DNA of 39,906 nt from Rhodospirillales bacterium (GTDB lineage: Bacteria > Pseudomonadota > Alphaproteobacteria > Rhodospirillales > Casp-alpha2), in contig JABMNT010000123.1 of assembly GCA_013203595.1 (NCBI GenBank), positions 1 to 39,906 of the forward strand. Reading direction: 5' to 3'. Position numbers and translations under genes: made by a program. Positions within the stretch are counted from its first letter, which is position 1. Each line of letters begins with the position of its first letter. This document shows positions 33,293-39,906 of the stretch, piece by piece. The notes under the pieces were generated by a model. That model searched no databases, was not told the origin of the DNA, and was given only the letters and a program-made list of their open reading frames with translations.

Positions 33293-34987
33293 TTGGTTAT
33301 TGAAAACGTAATTGCAGCGTTTAATGAACTGGCGACGGTTCATACCGTCCTGTTAATGCTCATCGGTGTCGCCGGCGGTTTGATCGCCGGCGCGATTCCC
33401 GGCTTCACCATTGCCATGGCCATTGTCCTGACTCTTCCGTTTACCTTCAGCATGCCTGCTGTACAGGGTATTGCGACCATGGTCAGCGTTCTGGTTGGTG
33501 GTCTGTCTGGCGGACTTATGGCAGGGATTCTGACCGGTATCCCCGGCACACCATCGTCTGTCGCGACAACCTTTGACGGCTACCCCATGGCCCAGAAGGG
33601 AAAGGCGGGCCTGGCGCTCGGGATTGGTGTCTGGTCATCGTTCTTTGGCGGTATTATCAGTGCCATCCTGCTCATGACACTGGCCCCCCAACTGGCCAAT
33701 ATCGGCCTGGAATTCCAGCCCTGGGATTATTTCATGCTGGTCATGTTCGCCCTGACCATCACCGCGTCGCTGGCCGGTAAAAACCTGGTCAAGGGATTGA
33801 TTGCCGGCGTGGCCGGTTTGCTGGTTCGCGCTGTTGGTGAAGACGAAGCGGTCGGAATGGCGCGCCTTGATTTTGGCAGTGATGCCCTGTTGCAGGGTTT
33901 TGATTTTATTGCGGTGCTGATCGGCCTGTTTGCCTTTTCCCGGTTGCTGCATGATGTGCGCGATCCGGCCTCTGCACGCAAACGCCTGTCCAGCAATACC
34001 AGCGGCGAGAATCTGAGCGTTAAAATTGAGCATCTTGCGGCTCTCGTGGTTATTTTGAAGCACTGGACACTGCTGATCCGCTCGGCGCTGATTGGGGTTT
34101 TCACCGGGGTCCTGCCGGGCGCCGGTGGCTCAATCGCCAATATTCTGGCCTACGACCAGGCCAAAAAAACCTCGAAGAACCCGGAAAAATTTGGAACCGG
34201 AACGCCGGAAGGCATTATTGCCCCGGAAAGCTCCAATAATGCCGTTGAAGGCGGCGCGCTGATGACGCTCATGGCGTTGGGCATTCCCGGTGATGTGACA
34301 GCGGCCGTGATGCTGGGTGCATTGCTGGTGCACGATATCGTTCCCAGTCCGACCTTTATCGCCGAAGAGCCGGTTCTCGCCTATTCCATCTTTCTATCGT
34401 TTTTTGCAGCGACCTTCATGATGCTGGGGCTGCAGTCAGGCATGCTCCGGGTGTTCGTGCTGGTAACCCGTGTGCGCATGTACATGCTGGCGGCAATTAT
34501 CCTGGGGCTTTGCGGCATCGGTGTGTTTGCCATCAATAATGTGGAATTTGATCTGTGGACGTTGCTCTGGTTCGGCATTCTTGGTGTGTTCATGCGCCAG
34601 TTCGGATTTCCCTTTGCACCGATGATCCTGGGTGTTGTGCTGGGTAACATTGCAGAGCTTAATCTGGCGCGGGCTGTGGCGATTTCGACGGATCTGACCC
34701 TGTTCGTGACCCGCCCCTGGGCCCTGTTCTTCCTGATCGTGGCTCTGTTTTCTGCGGTTTTCCCGGTCTATCAGGCCTATCGAGGAACCCAGAAGTGGAC
34801 GCTTTTCTATTTGCCGGTCGCCTGTTTTGCCGTTGCCGGCCCGCTGTTCATGATGGGCGGTGTGCCGCGCACAGTGCTGGCGGGTGTTGTCGTGATGTTT
34901 GGTGCGTACACGCTGTGGAAGCGCGCACAGGCCGGTTGGGCCTTTGAGCGCGATGATGCGCCAGAATTACCAGTTTCGGAAGGATAA
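33293..34987 (+). CDS. TTT system 2 large membrane subunit (TctA family)
   Basis: A TctA permease of 564 residues, longer than the usual ~500 through a C-terminal extension with two further hydrophobic stretches (about 505-545) and a charged tail. Repeat motifs are GLIAGAIPGFTIAMAIVLTL near residue 25 and GVFTGVLPGAGGSIANILAY near residue 268, with SNNAVEGGALMTLMALGIPG between. The start is a TTG at 33293 with a GGGA ribosome site. It is followed after three bases by the ThDP-enzyme alpha gene, so transport and that enzyme are coupled. Confidence 0.92.
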   Translation: MVIENVIAAFNELATVHTVLLMLIGVAGGLIAGAIPGFTIAMAIVLTLPFTFSMPAVQGIATMVSVLVGGLSGGLMAGILTGIPGTPSSVATTFDGYPMAQKGKAGLALGIGVWSSFFGGIISAILLMTLAPQLANIGLEFQPWDYFMLVMFALTITASLAGKNLVKGLIAGVAGLLVRAVGEDEAVGMARLDFGSDALLQGFDFIAVLIGLFAFSRLLHDVRDPASARKRLSSNTSGENLSVKIEHLAALVVILKHWTLLIRSALIGVFTGVLPGAGGSIANILAYDQAKKTSKNPEKFGTGTPEGIIAPESSNNAVEGGALMTLMALGIPGDVTAAVMLGALLVHDIVPSPTFIAEEPVLAYSIFLSFFAATFMMLGLQSGMLRVFVLVTRVRMYMLAAIILGLCGIGVFAINNVEFDLWTLLWFGILGVFMRQFGFPFAPMILGVVLGNIAELNLARAVAISTDLTLFVTRPWALFFLIVALFSAVFPVYQAYRGTQKWTLFYLPVACFAVAGPLFMMGGVPRTVLAGVVVMFGAYTLWKRAQAGWAFERDDAPELPVSEG

Positions 34988-34990
34988 GAG

Positions 34991-35500
34991 ATGGAGTGGT
35001 GGCAGGGTATATATCAGGCACTGAAGGACGCTGAGGTCCGCCAGGTGGCTTACGTTCCCGACGCCGGGCATGCCAAACTGATCGAGGCGTGCCATGCGGA
35101 CAAGGAGATAACGGCGATTTCACTGACCACCGAGGAAGAGGGTGTCGGGGTGTTGGCCGGGGCCTGGCTGGGTGGTGACCGTGGGGTCTTGCTGATGCAG
35201 TCGTCCGGTGTCGGCAATTGCATAAATATGTTTTCTCTGGCAAAAACCTGCCAGTTTCCCCTTGCCGTGTTCGTTACCATGCGCGGCCAGTGGAAAGAGT
35301 TTAATCCCTGGCAACTGCCCATGGGTTCAACTGTTGATCCGGCCATGACGACAGCCGGCTTTTCCGTCAACACGGTGGATGATCCGGCCGACGTTGCCGA
35401 TTATGCCCAGGCCACCCTGCACCATGCCTTTGTTGGCGGCGAAATGGCTGGCCTGCTGCTCCATCAAAAACTCACTCCCGTCAAAACCTTTGGTAAATAA
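34991..35500 (+). CDS. ThDP-dependent 2-oxoacid decarboxylase, alpha (Pyr-domain) subunit
   Basis: A 169-residue protein equal to the N-terminal pyrimidine-binding domain of ThDP decarboxylases, as in sulfopyruvate decarboxylase ComD and the N-half of phosphonopyruvate decarboxylase. The ThDP-activating Glu lies in TTEEEGVGVLAGAWLGG (E48-E50), followed by LLMQSSGVGNCINM. The subunit has no cofactor diphosphate site, which the next gene supplies. It starts three bases after tctA and stops 10 bases before the beta gene. The substrate is a 2-oxoacid of unknown identity. Sulfolactate-type TTT transporters with ComDE-like decarboxylases are known, but no sulfoacetaldehyde acetyltransferase is in this window. 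Confidence 0.82.
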   Translation: MEWWQGIYQALKDAEVRQVAYVPDAGHAKLIEACHADKEITAISLTTEEEGVGVLAGAWLGGDRGVLLMQSSGVGNCINMFSLAKTCQFPLAVFVTMRGQWKEFNPWQLPMGSTVDPAMTTAGFSVNTVDDPADVADYAQATLHHAFVGGEMAGLLLHQKLTPVKTFGK

Positions 35501-35510
35501 GGAGACGCCG

Positions 35511-36110
35511 ATGCCGTCAACCGCATCTGAATTCTTGCTGCGCCGGCGCGAAGTTGTCGGGAAACTGCTGCACGACCGTGGTGACCGCCTGGTCATCGGC
35601 GGCCTGGGCTCGACTGCCTGGGATATTACAGCGGCCGGCGATCACGATCTGTCGTTTCCCCTGTGGGGCGCGATGGGCGGTACCGTGGCGATCGGCATCG
35701 GCCTGGCAACCGCACAGCCGGATCGCCGGGTTCTGGTGGTCACCGGTGACGGCGATATGCTGATGGGGATGGGCAGCCTGGCCACGGCGGCGCGGCAGAA
35801 TCTGAAAAACCTCACGGTCTGTGTGTTCGACAACGAACATTATGGCGAAACCGGCATGCAGACGACCCATACGGCGTCGGGCACCAACCTGGCCGCGATC
35901 GCGGCGGGCTGTGGCTTTGCCAATAGCCGCCAGGTCGAAACAGAGGATCAGTTGACGGAGGCTCTGCCGCTGCTGCGCGATGGTCCGGGCCTGCAATTCG
36001 TCTGCATCAAAGTGCGGGCCGAAAAGCTGGCGTTCGTGCTGCCGCCAAAAGACGGGGTGTTCCTGAAAACCCGTTTCCGCCGGGCCCTGCTGGGGGCGGA
36101 TGTGGTCTGA
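35511..36110 (+). CDS. ThDP-dependent 2-oxoacid decarboxylase, beta (PP-domain) subunit
   Basis: A 199-residue protein carrying the diphosphate/Mg2+-binding half of a ThDP decarboxylase: VVTGDGDMLMGMGSLATAA (GDGD at 79-82) and CVFDNEHYGETG about 27 residues later. The DNEHYGETG segment is typical of sulfopyruvate/phosphonopyruvate decarboxylases. It needs the alpha subunit at 34991 to make an active site. GGAGACGCCG gives the ribosome site for ATG 35511; longer upstream starts run through the alpha gene in another frame and are rejected. It is the last gene of the TTT system 2 operon. Confidence 0.85.
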   Translation: MPSTASEFLLRRREVVGKLLHDRGDRLVIGGLGSTAWDITAAGDHDLSFPLWGAMGGTVAIGIGLATAQPDRRVLVVTGDGDMLMGMGSLATAARQNLKNLTVCVFDNEHYGETGMQTTHTASGTNLAAIAAGCGFANSRQVETEDQLTEALPLLRDGPGLQFVCIKVRAEKLAFVLPPKDGVFLKTRFRRALLGADVV

Positions 36111-36192
36111 GGGGCTGGTCAGCGGTCGGTTTTCCAATTGACAGAAACCGGACCCGGATTGAGCACATAAAACGCGGGTTAAACGCCAGTCT

Positions 36193-36265
36193 ATACATCG
36201 GCGTTATGGATAATCGGGGGGCTTGCGACTTTTCGGTGTTGAGAAAGTCATCCATGAAGAATCCA
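36193..36265. repeat. 73-bp dispersed repeat, copy 1
   Basis: This segment aligns without gaps to 38807-38879, with 54 of 73 bases identical by hand alignment, in the same orientation. The best-kept part is the right half (TTTCGG, then AAAG.CATCC.TGAAGAA). The two copies bracket the sensor kinase gene. On the minus strand both can be read as a peptide containing GFFxDxF, so they may be remnants of a small mobile or repetitive extragenic element. Confidence 0.5.
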
Positions 36266-36405
36266 TGAAAAATCTCCGAATCAGTTCGCCTCATTGATTC
36301 AGGCTTTTACCGGTTTGCGAATTCCTTTAATGAGCCTCGTTCAGTGCTCGCTTGTATTGTATGTCAAAGAACAACAGACTCGGCTATATTACACCCGTCA
36401 CCCTT

Positions 36406-36421
36406 GGTCAGAATTCTGGCC
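36406..36421. promoter_or_regulatory. 16-bp near-palindrome upstream of the sensor kinase
   Basis: GGTCAGAATTCTGGCC is palindromic except for one T/G pair; its core CAGAATTCTG is perfect. It lies about 90 bases before the kinase start, a plausible operator position. No matching site was found elsewhere in the window. Confidence 0.35.
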
Positions 36422-36510
36422 GATTTATGCGGAACTGCGGTCATAAACTGAGGTTCAGCTTATATTAAGATGGTTTCATTTGGGGTGGTGTAGATGCGTG
36501 CTGGAACAAA

Positions 36511-38739
36511 TTGCGTAATCGAGGCTGGGGGAAACCTTTGATATCCGATCACCGTAAAACCCTGATCATCGCCGCAATTGCTTCTGTGCTTGTACTTGGA
36601 ATTGGCGTTTCCATCTGGCAAGCCGAGCGCCTGGAGAGGGCCGCCAGCCGCGACTGGCTGGACAAGGGCCGGGCCGATGCCGCGCGAATGACCGATACGG
36701 TGATCTTTTGGACCTCCAAACTCGAGATAAGCCTGCGTGCGGTTGCCGGGCAGTTACGTGCCCAGGGGTCACTCGACCAAGCCCGTTTCGAGGACCTTGT
36801 TGATGACGTAAAAAATTGGGATACGGGTATCCGTTTCGACAACTTCGCCTACGCCCGGCGAATTGCCAAAACCAACCGCGCCGCCTTTGAGCGTGCTCAG
36901 GGTGCAATGATATCGAGCGTCGGTGATTTTAGAACACCAGCCCCGGATGACGAAGAGCAGTACGCTGTGCTGTTGCGGTCGCGTGATGATGGTCTGATCC
37001 GAATCAACGCCAGCCTGACCACGCATAAGGCCATGAGATCTGCAATTCTCGCTGCCCAACGCCTTCCCGGCGACACCATCCTGGGCCCGGCTTACGAAGG
37101 GGTGGACGGCGACTGGTATGTGCCGATCGCAATCTCGACGGATCTGGTTGGCAGTTCTGGGGTGTTGGTCGCAACCATCGATTTGGAAGTTTTTTTCGAC
37201 GCGTTGATGGCCAATCGTCTGCCGTCTGGCATGCAGTTCCGGTTTGTTGAGCGTGATAATGAAGCCCGTTCCGAGGCCAGGTTAATCCCCGTCTTCGGAG
37301 CGATAGAGCCGCCGCCGAATGCGGTTGCGAGCGAAATCACCCGAATTGCTTTCGGTAAGGCCGGGTGGAACCTGAACTGGGATATCCTGCCCGAATATCG
37401 GGGAGGGCCGGACTTGACCTCGTCACATCTGGTGGGGTTTGGCGGGTCCTTTTTGACGATCCTGATGGTTGCGATTTTCGGCGTTCTGTCGTTCCAGAAT
37501 ATGCGATTTCATCGTCTGGTTCAGCAACGGACGGCGGAACTGTCGCAGCATGCCATGGTTATTCAACTGACGATGGATACCATCGACCAGGGGTTTGTCG
37601 TGTGGAATTCAGATTACAGGCTGGTGGTCTGGAGCAGGTCTTGTGTGGAATTCTGGTACAAGCCGATGGGGATACTTCGGATAGGTATGCATATGAAGGA
37701 ACTTCTGGTGCATATTGCGGAGAATGGCGGCCTGGGCGATGGCGATCCGGTTGTCCTGGCTGAACAGGAATTCCAACGTGTCGCTGCCGCTGGCGCAAGA
37801 TCGGGCGAAAGCTTTGCCATGATGGATAAACGCTCAATTCATGTCCGGCGCTTTCCCCTGGAAAAAGGGGGCTTCGTCAGTGTTTATACCGATATTACCA
37901 AGCAAAAAGCCGCAGAAGAAAGTTCCAGAGCCTTCAACGAAAAACTGGAGCGACAGGTTGAGGAACGAACCCGCGACCTGCGCCATGCGATCGATGAGGC
38001 GGTTTTCGCCAACCGCGTCAAATCCGAGTTTCTCGCTAACATGAGCCACGAGCTGCGCACACCGCTAAACTCGATCATCGGTTTCTCGCAAATGCTCAAG
38101 GATAAGGTTTTCGGCGGTATCGGCGGCAAGAAGAACGAAGATTATATTGAAAATATTAACCAGGCCGGAAATCTGCTGCTGTCAATCATCAGCGACATTC
38201 TGGATCTTTCAAAAATTGAAGTCGGCGAGGAAAACTTATCAGAAAGCGTGTTCGATGTTGCGGTCGTGATCAGAGAGTGTATCACCATGGTAAAACCGCG
38301 TGCGGACAGTAAATCTCAGTCCCTGACGCTGAGCTCTGAGGAAGAGGCCCTCCAGTTGCAAGCGGATCAGGTCAAGGTGAAACAGGTATTACTCAACCTG
38401 CTAACCAATGCCATCAAATTTACTGCCGATGGCGGTCTGGTCGAGGTCCGCCTTGCGCGTAATGGTGCCGGGGCAATCGAGATCGAAGTCGCAGATAACG
38501 GCATTGGCATCAGTGCCGAAGATATTCCCCGCGTGACCAACCCGTTCGAGCAGCTTGGCGACGCCATGGCCCAGCATAAGGAAGGCTCAGGCCTCGGTCT
38601 GGCCCTGTCCAAACGGCTGATGGGCCTTCATAGCGGTGATTTGAAGATCGAAAGCCAATTCGGTAGCGGCACCACAGTGACGATCACGTTCCCGCCCGAA
38701 CGTACGGTCCGTAAAAAGCAACCAAAGGCGGCTCAGTGA
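36511..38739 (+). CDS. Membrane sensor histidine kinase (extracytoplasmic CHASE-like sensor, PAS, HisKA, HATPase)
   Basis: A protein of 742 residues. Membrane helix 1 is at about 17-36 and helix 2 at about 307-328; between them lies a ~270-residue periplasmic CHASE-like sensor (NWDTGIRFDNFAYARRI). A PAS domain follows at about 350-462 (DTIDQGFVVWNSDYRLVVW), then a coiled coil, the HisKA box with H513 (ANMSHELRTPLNSIIGF), and HATPase motifs N-box LLTNAIKF, G1 VADNGIGI and G2 EGSGLGLAL. No receiver domain is attached and no cognate regulator is adjacent. The start is a TTG at 36511, or more likely TTG 36538, which has a GGGGG ribosome site. The ligand is unknown. Confidence 0.92.
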   Translation: MRNRGWGKPLISDHRKTLIIAAIASVLVLGIGVSIWQAERLERAASRDWLDKGRADAARMTDTVIFWTSKLEISLRAVAGQLRAQGSLDQARFEDLVDDVKNWDTGIRFDNFAYARRIAKTNRAAFERAQGAMISSVGDFRTPAPDDEEQYAVLLRSRDDGLIRINASLTTHKAMRSAILAAQRLPGDTILGPAYEGVDGDWYVPIAISTDLVGSSGVLVATIDLEVFFDALMANRLPSGMQFRFVERDNEARSEARLIPVFGAIEPPPNAVASEITRIAFGKAGWNLNWDILPEYRGGPDLTSSHLVGFGGSFLTILMVAIFGVLSFQNMRFHRLVQQRTAELSQHAMVIQLTMDTIDQGFVVWNSDYRLVVWSRSCVEFWYKPMGILRIGMHMKELLVHIAENGGLGDGDPVVLAEQEFQRVAAAGARSGESFAMMDKRSIHVRRFPLEKGGFVSVYTDITKQKAAEESSRAFNEKLERQVEERTRDLRHAIDEAVFANRVKSEFLANMSHELRTPLNSIIGFSQMLKDKVFGGIGGKKNEDYIENINQAGNLLLSIISDILDLSKIEVGEENLSESVFDVAVVIRECITMVKPRADSKSQSLTLSSEEEALQLQADQVKVKQVLLNLLTNAIKFTADGGLVEVRLARNGAGAIEIEVADNGIGISAEDIPRVTNPFEQLGDAMAQHKEGSGLGLALSKRLMGLHSGDLKIESQFGSGTTVTITFPPERTVRKKQPKAAQ

Positions 38740-38806
38740 GCGGCCCCTGTTGTGAGCCAATCCGGCCCTTATTGATCAGGCAATTCGCACTGTAGATCAA
38801 ACACCC

Positions 38807-38879
38807 ATACGTCGGCTTCGTGGAAAATCTGAGTGGATGAGACGTTTCGGCGCTGGCAAAGCCATCCGTGAAGAAGCCA
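38807..38879. repeat. 73-bp dispersed repeat, copy 2
   Basis: The partner of the copy at 36193-36265, in direct orientation, about 74% identical. It sits in the 212-base gap between the convergent sensor kinase and EamA genes. A short tandem repeat of GCTCCAAAC with a 10-base period lies nearby at 38928-38946. Confidence 0.5.
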
Positions 38880-38951
38880 GGCCGCAGGCCGCCGACAAAA
38901 AGTGGCGGGGGCGGTAAATAGTGTGAAGCTCCAAACGGCTCCAAACCACAC

Positions 38952-39797
38952 TCATTTGCCTGTCTTAAGCATTATCGCCCCGGCCAGGGTAAAAAAGATC
39001 GATACCACACGCGCCAGATTGAGCCGTTCCTTTAAGAAGAAAACGCCAAAAAGTACAGCGAAGACCATACTTGTTTCACGGACTGCGGACACCATAGCCA
39101 TGGGTGCTTGTGTCATTGCCCAAAGAACAATCCAATAGGCAAGCAGAGAAACGACACCTGAGATCACGCCGAGCTTCCAGGAAGCCCGGACTTGTAGCAA
39201 AATCTGATCTCTTCTCAAATAAAGCGCTATGATGGTTATGGGGATGCCATCGAAAATGTTGAGCCAGAAAATGTAGCTGTGGGCACTGTCTGCAAGCCGG
39301 GCACCGAGCCCGTCGACAACCGTATATCCCGCGATGAACACGCCGGTTCCCAAAGCAAAGAATATGGCTTTCGGTTCTCTGAACCCACTAACTCCGCGCG
39401 TCAGGGTGAGGCTCATAATGCCAAGTGCTATGAGAACAATCGACGCCATTGCCTGGCGGCTCAGTACGTCACCGATATAAACAACAGATACGACTGCGAC
39501 AAGGAGAGGCGCAAACCCTCTGGAAATCGGATAGACATGGCTCAAATCGCCATAGCGATAGGCCTTCGTCAGAAACAGAAAATAGGCGGTATGCAGGGCC
39601 GTCGATGCCCAAATATACGGCCACGCTGCTGGCGTCGGAAAGGCCACAAACGGAAGCGCCAGACAGCCAATTATGGCCTGGCTCACCATCATGATCGCAA
39701 CCATGATCAGCCGGTCCGTATTTACCTTAACCAGTGCATTCCATGCCGCGTGGAGGAGAGCCGCAGCGACGATCATCGCAAATACCGGGGTCGTCAT
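38952..39797 (-). CDS. DMT-superfamily (EamA) inner-membrane permease
   Basis: A protein of 281 residues with ten hydrophobic helices in two EamA repeats. The first repeat begins AMIVAAALLHAAWNALVKV and ends near VVSVVYIGDVLSRQAMASIV; the second ends with MVFAVLFGVFFLKERLNLAR, the conserved EamA signature. Such proteins export or exchange metabolites or amino acids; the substrate is unknown. AGGAGGTTAAT before the ATG at 39797 is an excellent ribosome site. It converges on the sensor kinase and has no operon partner in the window. Confidence 0.9.
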   Translation of the reverse strand: MTTPVFAMIVAAALLHAAWNALVKVNTDRLIMVAIMMVSQAIIGCLALPFVAFPTPAAWPYIWASTALHTAYFLFLTKAYRYGDLSHVYPISRGFAPLLVAVVSVVYIGDVLSRQAMASIVLIALGIMSLTLTRGVSGFREPKAIFFALGTGVFIAGYTVVDGLGARLADSAHSYIFWLNIFDGIPITIIALYLRRDQILLQVRASWKLGVISGVVSLLAYWIVLWAMTQAPMAMVSAVRETSMVFAVLFGVFFLKERLNLARVVSIFFTLAGAIMLKTGK

Positions 39798-39891
39798 ATT
39801 AACCTCCTGAGCCGACAGGGTTTATACCTGTAGTGACGTCGATTCCATTATATCCCTGTCTTGGGTGTATAAAGATTCCAGTTAGCTTTTA

Positions 39892-39905
39892 CCCCCCCCC
39901 CCCCC
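39892..39905. repeat. Run of 14 C residues at the window end
   Basis: A homopolymer tract occupies all but the last base of the window end. It lies upstream of the EamA gene (about 95 bases from its start). It may be a phase-variable tract or a sequencing/assembly artefact at a contig edge; the latter is more likely in this position. Confidence 0.6.
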
Positions 39906-39906
39906 A

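Larger units (their letters stand above)
36111..36510. other. 400-base intergenic region before the sensor kinase
   Basis: No gene was recognised. The stretch holds a weak hairpin just after the beta-subunit stop (CGGTTT...AAACCG), one copy of the 73-bp dispersed repeat (36193-36265), a 16-bp near-palindrome (36406-36421) and AT-rich sequence (TTATATTAAGAT around 36460) that could carry the kinase promoter. Confidence 0.6.

Noticed and set aside
35379-35510. Upstream start for the ThDP beta subunit
   Set aside because: It runs through the alpha gene in another frame. ATG 35511 has a ribosome site and matches the domain boundary.
38684-38944. An 86-codon minus-strand frame across the second repeat copy
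   Set aside because: There is no ribosome site and it overlaps the end of the sensor kinase. The shared GFFxDxF pattern is reported as a repeat instead of a gene.

Overview
The window looks like chromosomal DNA of a heterotrophic alphaproteobacterium. The evidence is an HspQ of the alphaproteobacterial type, two complete tripartite tricarboxylate transporter (TTT) systems, a sugar ABC importer with two ATPase genes (a layout known from rhizobial glycerol importers), and moderately GC-rich coding sequence (judged by eye, not computed). No rRNA, tRNA, CRISPR array, insertion sequence, integrase or phage gene was seen. The genus cannot be fixed from the sequence alone.

Region 1 (1-1067) is housekeeping: the 3' end of a small zinc-ribbon protein, hspQ, and a single-domain response regulator. 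Region 2 (1090-14655) is a carbohydrate island. A LacI-type regulator is divergent from a long same-strand run: a TIM-barrel sugar isomerase/epimerase, a Gfo/Idh/MocA dehydrogenase, ABC ATPase 1, a periplasmic binding protein, two permeases, ABC ATPase 2, a small membrane protein, xylulokinase (xylB), xylose isomerase (xylA) and glucokinase (glk). It should import a sugar or glycoside and deliver xylose and glucose into central metabolism. The two ATPases carry complementary defects, which predicts a heterodimer with one canonical and one degenerate ATP site. Region 3 (14759-18669) holds a metal-dependent amidohydrolase, a PfkB-family kinase, a nickel/cobalt-type permease with a His-rich loop, and a convergent Asp/Glu-racemase-family protein.

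Region 4 (about 18.9-36.1 kb) is an oxalate and one-carbon island. It contains TTT system 1 (tctC-tctB-tctA), a GntR/FCD regulator, oxalyl-CoA decarboxylase (oxc), formyl-CoA transferase (frc), a stand-alone formyltetrahydrofolate-hydrolase-like enzyme, formate-tetrahydrofolate ligase (fhs), a two-domain universal stress protein and, on the other strand, a gamma-glutamyltransferase-family Ntn hydrolase. That hydrolase is divergent from TTT system 2, which is followed by a split two-subunit ThDP-dependent decarboxylase. The palindrome TGGTATACCA, or an expanded form of it, lies upstream of TTT system 1, of the GntR gene and between the Ntn hydrolase and TTT system 2. I infer that all of this is one regulon and that the Ntn hydrolase may be an oxamate amidohydrolase feeding oxalate into the pathway. 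Carbon would flow oxamate/oxalate -> oxalyl-CoA -> formyl-CoA + CO2 -> formate -> 10-formyl-THF.

Region 5 (36.1-39.9 kb) has a CHASE/PAS hybrid-type sensor histidine kinase flanked by two diverged copies of a 73-bp repeat, then a DMT-family (EamA) permease on the minus strand, and finally a run of 14 C residues at the window end that may be an assembly artefact.
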